Positions 25,664-33,837 of a stretch of 64,000 nt of DNA are shown in pieces. Each line of letters starts with the position of its first letter. Within the stretch, counting starts at the first letter, position 1. The position numbers and the translations under genes were made by a program. The notes under the pieces were generated by a model. The model saw only the letters and a list, made by a program, of their open reading frames with translations. It did not search any database and had not been told where the DNA came from. This DNA is from Faecalispora jeddahensis (GTDB taxonomy: Bacteria > Bacillota > Clostridia > Oscillospirales > Acutalibacteraceae), in assembly GCF_000577335.1 (NCBI RefSeq), contig NZ_CBYL010000007.1, forward strand, positions 1 to 64,000, given 5' to 3'.

Positions 25664-25991
25664 CAACAACAAGCAGCGTGCGGCTGCCCTGCGCTATTCC
25701 GAGGCGGAAAACCACGCTCCGGTCGTCGTGGCGGCGGGAGTCGGCTACACCGCATCCAAAATCATAGAGGTCGCGCAGGAAAGCAACATTCCCGTTTTTC
25801 AGGACGATGCGCTGGCCTCTCTGCTGTCGCAGATGAATATGGGCGCTGAAATCCCGCCGGAGCTGTACCAGGCCGTAGCGGATTTGTACCTGTACTTTCT
25901 CAATTACGGCGAGCCGCAGGCGCCCCCGGCGGCCCCCGATGCTCCAAAGGCCCCCTCGGTGCCCGAAATGCCGGACTTCTCTGAAGAATGA
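25650..25991 (+). CDS. Short FlhB C-terminal domain-like protein (YlqH type)
   Basis: A 113-residue protein matching the cytoplasmic domain of FlhB/EscU: AAALRYSEAENHAPVVVAAG, TASKIIEVAQESNIPVFQDD and LASLLSQMNMGAEIPPELYQ. The membrane domain of FlhB is absent. The NPTH autocleavage motif is replaced by the NHAP stretch, so no self-cleavage is expected. The C-terminus is a Pro/Ala-rich tail. It overlaps the FliK-like gene by 14 bases, so the two are coupled. Such stand-alone FlhB-C proteins are known in Bacillota; their exact role is unsettled. Confidence 0.85.
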   Translation: MSQYNNNKQRAAALRYSEAENHAPVVVAAGVGYTASKIIEVAQESNIPVFQDDALASLLSQMNMGAEIPPELYQAVADLYLYFLNYGEPQAPPAAPDAPKAPSVPEMPDFSEE

Positions 25992-26044
25992 TCTGTTTCG
26001 GCGCCTCTTTTTTTGAGAATACTCTTCATTTTCTTTTTTGTATG

Positions 26045-26052
26045 GCCGATAT
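26045..26052 (+). promoter_or_regulatory. Sigma-28 (SigD)-type -10 element before cheW
   Basis: GCCGATAT is an exact match to the flagellar sigma -10 consensus, 83 bases before the first cheW start. The -35 position (TCAT or TTCA, 15-16 bases upstream) is poor. Confidence 0.5.
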
Positions 26053-26135
26053 AGTAATTGAATCATAAAACAATTTGACGTATATTCTTTTCAAATTAAC
26101 CGCCGCGGCCGCGGCGGAAGAAGTGGTGAAATAAT

Positions 26136-26678
26136 ATGAGTAATAATCTGAATCCGGTTTCCTCCCTGACGGCAGGGAACGCAGCAAAACTGAACTCGTC
26201 TGAAAAATATCTGACCTTCTATATCGATCGTCAGATTTTCGCGATTCCCAGCAGCCAGGTAGTGGAGATCGTACGCATTCAGGCAATCACACTGATGCCG
26301 AAGCTGCCCCCGTATGTAAAGGGCGTGATCAACCTGCGCGGCAAGATCGTGCCGCTGATCGACCTGCGGCTGAAGCTTTCAAAGCCCGAGCTGGAATACG
26401 GTGAACAGACAAGCATCGTGGTAACGCAGTGGGATGACGCCATCATCGGTCTGATCGTAGACAGTGTAGACGACGTGACCGACATCGCCGTCGCGGACGT
26501 CAACGAAACGCCGAGCCTTGGGCGTGAAAAAAGCAATCCCTTTGTGACCGGGATCGTGACGCTTTCCAAAGGGCCGGCTCTTCTGCTGAATTTAAAGCGG
26601 ATTCTGACCGAAAACGAAGACGAGCATCCGCAGAGCAAAGAAGACGCGGAAGGCCAGCCGGAAGACAAGGGAGCCTGA
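26136..26678 (+). CDS. cheW: Chemotaxis coupling protein CheW (copy 1)
   Basis: A 180-residue CheW that bridges chemoreceptors and CheA. Family motifs: [40 protein letters not shown], and DDAIIGLIVDSVDDV. An N-terminal extension of about 22 residues and a charged, low-complexity C-terminal tail (ENEDEHPQSKEDAEGQPEDK) are unlike copy 2. It probably starts the transcription unit driven from the sigma-28-type element upstream. Confidence 0.95.
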   Translation: MSNNLNPVSSLTAGNAAKLNSSEKYLTFYIDRQIFAIPSSQVVEIVRIQAITLMPKLPPYVKGVINLRGKIVPLIDLRLKLSKPELEYGEQTSIVVTQWDDAIIGLIVDSVDDVTDIAVADVNETPSLGREKSNPFVTGIVTLSKGPALLLNLKRILTENEDEHPQSKEDAEGQPEDKGA

Positions 26679-26756
26679 CGGATTTTATTCCCGTTTTGGG
26701 TCTCTTTTGCGGCAATACAAAAACTCATTTAATATCACTTTGAAAGGGTGACTAGA

Positions 26757-27269
26757 GTGGAAGATACCATCGATACCATCGACTTTCTGGACACAGCCAA
26801 TCAGGAGATCGACGGAAAATATCTGACCTTTTTTCTGGACAGCCAGCTCTTCGGCGTCCCGATTTCCGACGTGGTGCAAATCATCGGCATGCAGGAAATT
26901 ACCCCCGTGCCGGATTCGCCGGTCTATGCCAAGGGCGTGATCAATCTGCGCGGCAGCATCATTCCGCTGATCGATATTCGGCTTCGCTTCGGCAAACCCG
27001 AACTGGAATACAACGACCGCACCTGCATTATTGTGACGAAGCTGGAAGAGGCCTATATCGGCTTTCTGGTGGATTCCGTCAATGAGGTTTCTGTCATTGA
27101 AGAGGAAAATATTTCGTCTACCCCCACCGTGATTTCCGGCAACAGCGCCAACACCTATGTCACCGGAATCGGACGGCTGCACGGCAAGGTCGTGCTGCTG
27201 GTAGACCCGAAAAAGATTCTGAACAACGATGAAATCAAACAGGTGGAAAAAGCGCTGGATCAACTGTAA
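26757..27269 (+). CDS. cheW: Chemotaxis coupling protein CheW (copy 2)
   Basis: A second CheW of about 170 residues, similar to copy 1 over the core ([53 protein letters not shown]). Start choice is between GTG 26748 and GTG 26757; the latter has AAAGGG at a normal distance. Two cheW genes side by side suggest an old duplication that gave receptor- or array-specific couplers. The gene is followed by an MCP. Confidence 0.93.
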   Translation: MEDTIDTIDFLDTANQEIDGKYLTFFLDSQLFGVPISDVVQIIGMQEITPVPDSPVYAKGVINLRGSIIPLIDIRLRFGKPELEYNDRTCIIVTKLEEAYIGFLVDSVNEVSVIEEENISSTPTVISGNSANTYVTGIGRLHGKVVLLVDPKKILNNDEIKQVEKALDQL

Positions 27270-27313
27270 AATCATTCTTCCGAATTGACAGAAGTCGGAA
27301 AGGAACCTTCAGA

Positions 27314-28564
27314 ATGCAGAATAAAAGACGTCATCTTTCTTTGAAAGCAGAGCTGCTGATCATTACGCTGGCCATTGTGCTGCTGTCGATCGTTTTGGGA
27401 ATCGCAGCCGCCGTTCTTTACACCCGGCAGCTGCTGATTCCGGCCATTTTGGTGCTGCTGGCCACCATCCTTCTGGCGTCAGTGGTCACATGGCGCGTTG
27501 CGCATATTTTACAGAGCGCCCTGAACATGATCAAGGACAGCGTCAGGCGCCTGGGCCGCGGCGATTTTGATGTAGAGATCGAGTTTGCCATGCAGGGGGA
27601 TATCGACGACCTTTGCGGCGCGGTAAACGACACCGCAGTGGAGCTGAAGCAGAACGTAACCGGAATTGCGACGACGCTCGATCTGATTACCTCCGGAAAG
27701 ATCCATATCGTGGACAAACGGAGCTATGCGGGTGATTTTACCCGGATTCAAAACTCGATGCGGCAGCTTTCAGAAATTCTGCTGCAGAACGTTTCTTTGA
27801 TCTCCAGTACATCGCGGGAGGTAACCGACGGCTCGGAGCAGGTGGCTAGCGCCTCTCAGTCCCTGGCCCAGGGAGCCACCGAGCAGGCCAGCTCGATTCA
27901 GGAGCTTTCCGCAGCCATACTCGATGTTTCTGAGCAGGTAAAACAGAACGCATCCGACGCTTTGGACGCCAATTCCGCTTCTGCCCTTGCGCATGAAAAG
28001 ATTCAGGACGTGGCAAAAGAAACGGAAAACATGATGCAGGCAATGGCGGAAATCACAAGCTCGTCCAATCAGATCGGCAACATCATCAAAACGATCAACG
28101 ACATTGCCCGCCAGACGAACATTCTTGCTTTGAACGCCGCCGTCGAGGCCGCGAGAGCCGGTTCCGCCGGAAAAGGCTTTGCCGTTGTAGCCGAGGAAGT
28201 ACGCAATCTGGCCAGTAAAAGCGCCGAGGCTGCGCAGAATTCCACCGCTCTGATTGAAAATTCCATTCAGGCCGTGGAAAAGGGCAAGGACATTGCGGAC
28301 CAGACGGTAAAGACCATGCAGGAGGTTCTGGATGCCACCGAAAAATCAACGGACCTTGTGAACCGGATCGCTTCCGCCTCGGAAGCGCAGTCCACCTCCA
28401 TCAGCCAGATCAGCCTTGGGGTAGATCAGATTTCCTCGGTGGTGCAGACCAATTCCGCCACAGCGGAGGAAAGCGCCGCTTCGAGCCAGGAAATGGCCGA
28501 TCACGCGGTACAACTGCAGCGTTTGGTGGAATACTATTCGTTGGATGAGGTTGTCGTTTCCTGA
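27314..28564 (+). CDS. Methyl-accepting chemotaxis protein without a periplasmic sensor domain
   Basis: A 416-residue receptor. Two membrane helices (about 14-34 and 40-60) are joined by only a few residues, so there is no extracytoplasmic ligand domain. A HAMP-like region (about 60-115) and the signalling domain follow, with the kinase-control tip [20 protein letters not shown] and [20 protein letters not shown] near residues 260-300. It must sense something in or near the membrane or cytoplasm, or respond via another protein. It lies 44 bases after the second cheW, in the same direction. The site GGAAAGGAACC precedes ATG. Confidence 0.93.
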   Translation: MQNKRRHLSLKAELLIITLAIVLLSIVLGIAAAVLYTRQLLIPAILVLLATILLASVVTWRVAHILQSALNMIKDSVRRLGRGDFDVEIEFAMQGDIDDLCGAVNDTAVELKQNVTGIATTLDLITSGKIHIVDKRSYAGDFTRIQNSMRQLSEILLQNVSLISSTSREVTDGSEQVASASQSLAQGATEQASSIQELSAAILDVSEQVKQNASDALDANSASALAHEKIQDVAKETENMMQAMAEITSSSNQIGNIIKTINDIARQTNILALNAAVEAARAGSAGKGFAVVAEEVRNLASKSAEAAQNSTALIENSIQAVEKGKDIADQTVKTMQEVLDATEKSTDLVNRIASASEAQSTSISQISLGVDQISSVVQTNSATAEESAASSQEMADHAVQLQRLVEYYSLDEVVVS

Positions 28565-28630
28565 TAAATCCCCAATAGGCTGGATTCATGACAACAAATT
28601 CAGTTTTAAATTTTATACGATCCTGCTTTC

Positions 28631-28657
28631 AGGGCGGCCGGAATTTCCGGCCGCCCT
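28631..28657. terminator. Hairpin after the MCP gene
   Basis: A 13-bp stem AGGGCGGCCGGAA / TTCCGGCCGCCCT with a one-base centre. No T run follows on the plus strand, so termination strength is uncertain. Confidence 0.55.
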
Positions 28658-28664
28658 ACTCATC

Positions 28665-28703
28665 AAAAAAACAGCCTGCAGACGCAATGTCCGCAGGCTG
28701 TTT
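28665..28703 (-). terminator. Terminator of the HD-GYP gene
   Basis: AAACAGCCTGC pairs with GCAGGCTGTTT. On the minus strand the stem is followed by a run of seven T. It lies 15 bases beyond the HD-GYP stop. Confidence 0.85.
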
Positions 28704-28717
28704 ACAGCTTTATAGCA

Positions 28718-29878
28718 TCATTCAACGATCTTTTCTTCCTGTTCCTGATCCTCCTCAAGCTCTTCATCCAGATCTTCTGTGGAGATATTACAGGCATTCT
28801 CGATCACGAGAGAAAGGTAGTTACGGTCGTTGTACAGATCGAGTATTTTGTCCGGCTCACTGAGCAGCCGGATCTGAGGACGAAGCGGATGCCGGACATT
28901 CTGCGCCACAACAATCGCGATTTCCCCGTTGCTCAGCCTGACACACGAACCAACCGGATAAGGAGAAACCTTTCTTAAAAACGCCTCGACCACTTCCACG
29001 TCAAAGGCGGTGCCGCTCCCTCCCATGATATATTCCAGCACTTCTGTGGGAGAAGACGGCTTTCGGTAAGGGCGGACGGACGTCAGCGCATCATACACAT
29101 CCGCAACCGCAATAATACGGCCAAACAAAGGGATGCTGTCTCCTTTCAGGCCGCTGGGGTAACCGGAACCGTCAAATTTTTCATGATGCGTCAATATGCC
29201 GGCACAGATTTTTTTGCTGACAAGCTGGTGCTTTAGAAAAAACTCGGCGCCCTTATAAGGGTGGAGCTTCACAATTTCAAACTCTTCCGGAGTCAGCTTG
29301 GCCGGTTTTGCAATAATCTCAATCGGAATAGACATCTTCCCAATGTCATGCAGCAGTGCGCAAAGACCCAGATCATACAGATCCTTGGTCTTCATTCCCA
29401 TGGAAATCCCAATGGCAATTGCCAGAATCGACACGCCCAGTGAATGATTGTAAGTATAGTCATCGTACAGCTTTAAGTTAAAAATGCTGAGTTCGATATT
29501 TTTGTTGTTTTTCAGTGCGGTAACAAGCTGTTTAGAAACATCCAGAGTCTGATTGATATGGCTGATGTTGATACTCTGCGCATTCTTATCAAACATCTCG
29601 AAAACGTGTTCGAGATTGGTGACAGCTTCCTGCTTGAGCGCCCTTTTAATCGGCGGCCGAGGTCGCGGCAGTCTGTGTGCCGACTGTTCCTCTTGATCAT
29701 CATCGGAATGGATATATGCCCCTAAAACCTGCAGTTCGCAAAGCTTTTGAATGTACGCGCTGGTCAAAACCTGCCCGGAACGCAACATGGCGACTTTACA
29801 AGTCTTGTAATCATACAAATATACGTCCCGATCCAGCCTCATGCCTTCTTTCAGCTGATCGATTGGAACAAAATTCAT
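28718..29878 (-). CDS. HD-GYP domain protein (probable cyclic-di-GMP phosphodiesterase)
   Basis: A 386-residue soluble protein. The C-terminal HD-GYP domain shows LCALLHDIGKMSIP (HD metal ligands), LHPYKGAEFF, ILTHHEKFDGSGYPSGLKGD (HHE and GYP signature) and RIIAVADVYDALTSVRPYR. A further 70 residues with DLYNDRNYLSLV follow, then an acidic Glu-rich tail. The N-terminus (FVPIDQLKEGMRLDRDVYLY) is the small domain often found before HD-GYP. Start ATG 29878 follows AAAGGAAGCAC; a longer reading to 29914 is less likely. Two GGDEF proteins in the window could supply its substrate. Confidence 0.9.
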   Translation of the reverse strand: MNFVPIDQLKEGMRLDRDVYLYDYKTCKVAMLRSGQVLTSAYIQKLCELQVLGAYIHSDDDQEEQSAHRLPRPRPPIKRALKQEAVTNLEHVFEMFDKNAQSINISHINQTLDVSKQLVTALKNNKNIELSIFNLKLYDDYTYNHSLGVSILAIAIGISMGMKTKDLYDLGLCALLHDIGKMSIPIEIIAKPAKLTPEEFEIVKLHPYKGAEFFLKHQLVSKKICAGILTHHEKFDGSGYPSGLKGDSIPLFGRIIAVADVYDALTSVRPYRKPSSPTEVLEYIMGGSGTAFDVEVVEAFLRKVSPYPVGSCVRLSNGEIAIVVAQNVRHPLRPQIRLLSEPDKILDLYNDRNYLSLVIENACNISTEDLDEELEEDQEQEEKIVE

Positions 29879-29938
29879 GTGCTTCCTTTCTTTCTTGCTC
29901 ACATCGCTGAGCAATAGTACAACAAAACTTATGCACTA

Positions 29939-29967
29939 AGTGTACAATATTCATTTGGGAAATGCAA
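29939..29967 (-). promoter_or_regulatory. Sigma-A-type promoter of the HD-GYP gene
   Basis: On the minus strand TTGCAT (29962-29967), 17 bases, TACACT (29939-29944). Transcription would start about 50 bases before ATG 29878. Confidence 0.55.
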
Positions 29968-30011
29968 TTGTTATTTCCGAAAATCGCAACTAATTCTTCT
30001 GTTTTTTTTCC

Positions 30012-30038
30012 TAAGGATTTATGAAAATAGTACGATAT
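30012..30038 (+). promoter_or_regulatory. Sigma-28 (SigD)-type promoter of fliD
   Basis: TAAG (30012-30015), 15 bases, TACGATAT (30031-30038), followed 41 bases later by the fliD start. This fits the flagellar sigma consensus with exact spacing and three mismatches. Confidence 0.6.
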
Positions 30039-30079
30039 ATAAGGTAAGAAGTATTTTTATCGGACAGGAGGATTTCAAA

Positions 30080-32731
30080 ATGTCTTCTTTAACCACCAAT
30101 TCCAGCACATCTTCCTCTTCCCTTTATGCAACCGCAAGCTCTTCCAAGCGTCTTACCGGCCTGATGTCGGGATTAGATACCGACGAGCTGGTCAAACAGC
30201 TCACGATCGGAACACAGAATAAAATCGACTCTGCCAATCAGAAAAAACAGATTGCCACCTGGCAGCAGGAGGCTTATCAGGCCCTTATCAAATCGATTTC
30301 TGAGTTTCAGACCAAATATTTTAATTCTTCTTCCAGCAGCAACAGTATTTTAAACGCAAGCTTTTTCAACAGCACTTCCATCGTAAACAATTCTTCTTAT
30401 GTAAAGCTCAGCGGCCTTGCCAACGTTGCGCAGAACATGCAGATCAAATCGATCACGGCGCTTGCTAAGCAGGCTTCGTATGTTGCCACCAATAAGGTAT
30501 CTTCCCAGGCAATTCAGACCGGGGAGATTCAGTCTGAATGGACAAAGAGCGCCGTGACCGGCGCCACCATGAAGATCAGCTTCGAGGGGAAGGATTACAC
30601 CCTGACGGTGGGTTCCGACGGCAAAACAACACAAACTTCTGATATTGTGAATCAGCTCAATCAGCAGCTCAAGGATCAGGGGCTTGGCGATAAGCTTGGT
30701 GCTTCTGTTGATGCGGACGGAAAATTCATTCTGAAAAACAAAGATGATTCTTCATCCTCTGCCGTTACCATTAAAAGCGGATCGGACGCCCTGCTCAGCG
30801 GGCTTGGCCTGAAAGCGAATGATTCCGGTACCGCGGTGACGGGATCGGACGCGGTGAATGAAGCGTATTTTACCAACCATTCGATCGCGGCCGGTTCCAA
30901 ATTAAACCTGAAGATCGACGGCAATGATTATACCTTTACCGTTTCTTCCGCCCTCTCGCTCCCGGTTGGCACTGTGGATGAAAACTACAGCAAAGCACTG
31001 GAAACCGCATTGAATGACGCGGTAAAAACAAATACGGATTTAAAAGGAAAGATTAACTTCTCCGTAGACAGCAGCGGAAACGTTTCGTTGACCTCTACCG
31101 AGGGGAAATCGATCGAGATCACGGATGGAAGCAAGAGCTTACTGAACGGCTTGGGCTTTTCCAGTGGTGGAACCATTTCTACCACCGGAACAGTCAATCA
31201 GAGCGAACTGTATAAAACCTATCTGGATGAATCTCTTTCCGGCTCTACCCTGACGTTTGACCTGAACGGGCTCTCGAAAACCATCTCCTTTGACGCAACC
31301 CAGGCAGGGAGCTATGACACACCGGAAAAGCTGAAAGATTATCTTCAGACCAAATTGGATTCTGCTTTTGGCAGCGGAAAGGTTCAGGCCGTAATAAAAG
31401 ACGGCGGTCTTTCCTTTACAACAACGGGAAGCGATACAGATGTTCTGACCATTTCTTCCTCCAGCAAAAGCGGTGTGCTTGGTGTGGACGGCGCTTTACG
31501 GGTATATGCCGGTGAATCGAACCGCATCAACCTGAACAAAACCCTGCGGGACGTACAGAAAGAGTTGTCTACAGGACTGGAAACGGATGGATCTGACCTG
31601 TTGTCGGAATACAAGATTTCTGTCAACGGAAAAGATTTTACCTTTAAGGCAACCGACAATATCAACACGATCATGAAAACCATCAATAATGATTCGGACG
31701 CCAACGTTACCATCTCCTATTCCAGCACTCTGGATCGATTCAGCATCGTTTCCAAGAACGGCGGCGCCAACAGTCAGATCGATATTCAGGACAAAACCGG
31801 AAACTTGTCACAGGTTCTGTTCGGATACAGCTCGATCGATAAAGATACGGAAGTAGACGGTAAAAAAATCGTTCAGGCAGGTCAGGACGCCGAGCTTGAG
31901 GTCAGCTTCGATAACGGGCAGTCCTTTACGAAAATCACCCGCAGCAGCAACAGCTTTACCATGGACGGCGTGAACTTTGAGCTGCAAAAAACAACGACCG
32001 GTTCCGATGTCAGTGAAACCAACCCCATTACCTTTTCGGTAGAATCGAAAACCGATGATCTTGTGACAAAGATCAAAACGTTTATCGACGATTACAACGC
32101 GATTCTGACCACAGTCAACGGTTTGATCTCAGAGAAGAAACCGACCGACGCGACCTATGCCCCTTTGACGGATGATCAGAAAAGCGAAATGAGCGAAAGC
32201 CAGATCACCGCATGGGAGAAAAAGGCAAAGCAGGGCCTGTTGTTTAACGATTCTCTGCTCAGCAGCTTTGCTCAGGATTGGCGCCACAGTATGACGGATG
32301 TGGTTTCTTCAATGAGCAGCGCTTTGTATCAGGTCGGTATCTCTTCCTCCAGCTATTCCGATAACGGAAAGCTGACTGTGGATGAGGACAAGCTCAAAGA
32401 GGTACTGAATTCCGACCCCGATAAAATTGCCCAGTTATTTACCTCTACGGATGGTATCGCCACACGGATGCAGAACGTCATGAAAAAATACGCGAATGAC
32501 AGTCTGGTAAATACCGGCCTCTTCATCACAAAGGCGGGTTCCTCCACCAGCACGGTAGATACGAGCGAATTGGCGAAGAAGATGAAAGAGTACGATACAC
32601 AGGTAAAAACGCTGAAAACGCGCCTGACCTCACAGCAGGAATATTATTATAATAAATTTACCGCTCTGGAAACTTATATTGCACGGATGAATAGTCAGGC
32701 AAGCTTCTTTACGCAGTCCAGTTCTACCTGA
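30080..32731 (+). CDS. fliD: Flagellar filament cap protein FliD, enlarged by internal repeats
   Basis: An 883-residue FliD (HAP2), which caps the filament tip and folds flagellin. The N-terminal domain reads RLTGLMSGLDTDELVKQLTI with a coiled segment after it. The C-terminal domain (TKIKTFIDDYNAILTTVNGL, and a final helix to residue 883) is typical. The usual length is about 450-650 residues. The extra length is made of three similar blocks, about residues 163-253, 273-370 and 388-482. Each begins with a strand pair like ISFEGKDYTLTV, IDGNDYTFTV or DLNGLSKTISFD, and ends near a LLSGLGL / LLNGLGF-type segment. It is Ser/Thr-rich and Cys-free, as exported flagellar proteins are. fliS follows. 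Confidence 0.95.
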   Translation: MSSLTTNSSTSSSSLYATASSSKRLTGLMSGLDTDELVKQLTIGTQNKIDSANQKKQIATWQQEAYQALIKSISEFQTKYFNSSSSSNSILNASFFNSTSIVNNSSYVKLSGLANVAQNMQIKSITALAKQASYVATNKVSSQAIQTGEIQSEWTKSAVTGATMKISFEGKDYTLTVGSDGKTTQTSDIVNQLNQQLKDQGLGDKLGASVDADGKFILKNKDDSSSSAVTIKSGSDALLSGLGLKANDSGTAVTGSDAVNEAYFTNHSIAAGSKLNLKIDGNDYTFTVSSALSLPVGTVDENYSKALETALNDAVKTNTDLKGKINFSVDSSGNVSLTSTEGKSIEITDGSKSLLNGLGFSSGGTISTTGTVNQSELYKTYLDESLSGSTLTFDLNGLSKTISFDATQAGSYDTPEKLKDYLQTKLDSAFGSGKVQAVIKDGGLSFTTTGSDTDVLTISSSSKSGVLGVDGALRVYAGESNRINLNKTLRDVQKELSTGLETDGSDLLSEYKISVNGKDFTFKATDNINTIMKTINNDSDANVTISYSSTLDRFSIVSKNGGANSQIDIQDKTGNLSQVLFGYSSIDKDTEVDGKKIVQAGQDAELEVSFDNGQSFTKITRSSNSFTMDGVNFELQKTTTGSDVSETNPITFSVESKTDDLVTKIKTFIDDYNAILTTVNGLISEKKPTDATYAPLTDDQKSEMSESQITAWEKKAKQGLLFNDSLLSSFAQDWRHSMTDVVSSMSSALYQVGISSSSYSDNGKLTVDEDKLKEVLNSDPDKIAQLFTSTDGIATRMQNVMKKYANDSLVNTGLFITKAGSSTSTVDTSELAKKMKEYDTQVKTLKTRLTSQQEYYYNKFTALETYIARMNSQASFFTQSSST

Positions 32732-32752
32732 CGGTAAAATCAGAGGTGTATC

Positions 32753-33130
32753 ATGCAAAGTAATGCAATTTTTCAATACAAACAGCAGTCTGTATCCACC
32801 ATGTCGCGCGGGGAGCAGCTGATCCTTCTGTTCGATGAAGTCATAAAAAATCTTCATCATGCTTCTCTGCTGATGAAGCAGAACGATTATACCAATTCTG
32901 AAAAATGCACCGAAAAGTGCAAAAACATTTTTCAGTATCTTTCTTCCGTACTGAACTTTAAGTATCCGATTTCGAAAGAGCTGTATGATTTATACTACTT
33001 CTGCAATCAGCAGATCATTCGTTCAGAAATCCGCCGCGACCCGCAGCTTTTGGATGATCTGCTCCCGCTTGTCAACGAGATGCGCGATACCTGGGTACAG
33101 GCGGAAAAACTGGTTCATATGAAGAAATAA
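32753..33130 (+). CDS. fliS: Flagellin chaperone FliS
   Basis: A 125-residue four-helix export chaperone that keeps flagellin unpolymerised. It shows the family start AIFQYKQQSVSTMSRGEQLI, LLFDEVIKNLHHASLLMKQN and an internal NIFQYLSSVLNFKYPISKEL. It follows fliD by 21 bases and precedes a small FliT/FlgN-like gene, the standard fliDST order. Confidence 0.95.
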   Translation: MQSNAIFQYKQQSVSTMSRGEQLILLFDEVIKNLHHASLLMKQNDYTNSEKCTEKCKNIFQYLSSVLNFKYPISKELYDLYYFCNQQIIRSEIRRDPQLLDDLLPLVNEMRDTWVQAEKLVHMKK

Positions 33131-33160
33131 AGAATACCGCAGAAAAGATTGGAGTATATC

Positions 33161-33601
33161 ATGCTTACACAGGACATTTTGGTATGCCTGGAGCAAAAGA
33201 AAATCCTGATGGAACAGATTTTGAACATCACCAAGCAGATGGAGGTTCAGTCGCTGGAAGAAACAGTTGATCTGGACTTGCTGCTGGAACAGCGCGGTCA
33301 GCTGATGCAGCGGGTGGACAAATGCAACCTTCTGATTCGATCGAAAACAGAGCTTCAAGACTCCGCTGAACAGGAAAGACTGCGCGATTTGATGTCTTTG
33401 CAGTTAGAAGAGGAAACCTGTTCCCCGGACGAAAAACGGGCCCTGAATTTGGTTTCTGAAATCAATGCACTGTTTCGCCAGGCTGCCGCTCTCAATCGTT
33501 CCACAATGGATCTTTTGTTGGTACAGCGTGAGAATTCAAAGAAACAGCTTGCCGAGCTGAAACAGCAGGGTGAGCAAAACAATTTGTTTACTTACCAGTA
33601 A
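33161..33601 (+). CDS. Small coiled-coil protein in the fliT position (FliT/FlgN-like)
   Basis: A 146-residue, highly helical, Gln/Glu/Leu-rich protein (LLEQRGQLMQRVDKCNLLIR) with no membrane segment. It stands directly behind fliS, where fliT lies in many genomes. Its length and helical pattern fit FliT/FlgN export chaperones, but no strong signature is visible. ATG 33161 with GGAG six bases upstream is preferred over an upstream TTG. A terminator follows. Confidence 0.7.
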   Translation: MLTQDILVCLEQKKILMEQILNITKQMEVQSLEETVDLDLLLEQRGQLMQRVDKCNLLIRSKTELQDSAEQERLRDLMSLQLEEETCSPDEKRALNLVSEINALFRQAAALNRSTMDLLLVQRENSKKQLAELKQQGEQNNLFTYQ

Positions 33602-33613
33602 GCAGCTCGGCAA

Positions 33614-33657
33614 AGGCATAGTGTTCCGGCAGCGCCGGACACTATGCCTTGTTTTTT
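33614..33657 (+). terminator. Terminator of the fliD-fliS-fliT-like operon
   Basis: AGGCATAGTG and CACTATGCCT pair, with TCCGGC / GCCGGA inside, then TTGTTTTTT. A classic intrinsic terminator. Confidence 0.92.
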
Positions 33658-33685
33658 CCTTCCAAAGCGTGTAAAATGAGAACAA

Positions 33686-33748
33686 TATAATACTATCGCT
33701 TTAAAATAGTGAGTGATTTTTTCCTCGCCTGTGGGGAAAGGAATCACT
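33686..33748 (+). promoter_or_regulatory. Probable promoter and structured leader of the amidohydrolase gene
   Basis: TATAAT lies at 33686-33691; its -35 region (CAAAGC) is poor. A hairpin follows in the expected leader: AGTGATT (33712-33718) with AATCACT (33742-33748), extended by TTTTCC / GGAAAG around a loop. About 140 bases separate the box from the start codon. No known riboswitch was recognised. Confidence 0.4.
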
Positions 33749-33837
33749 GTACTTACATCAGGCTGTTTGAAAGTGAATTGACTGTACAGGCTTACGAAAA
33801 GCAACATCATTACAAGAAAGGATCTATTCTGTTTTCC

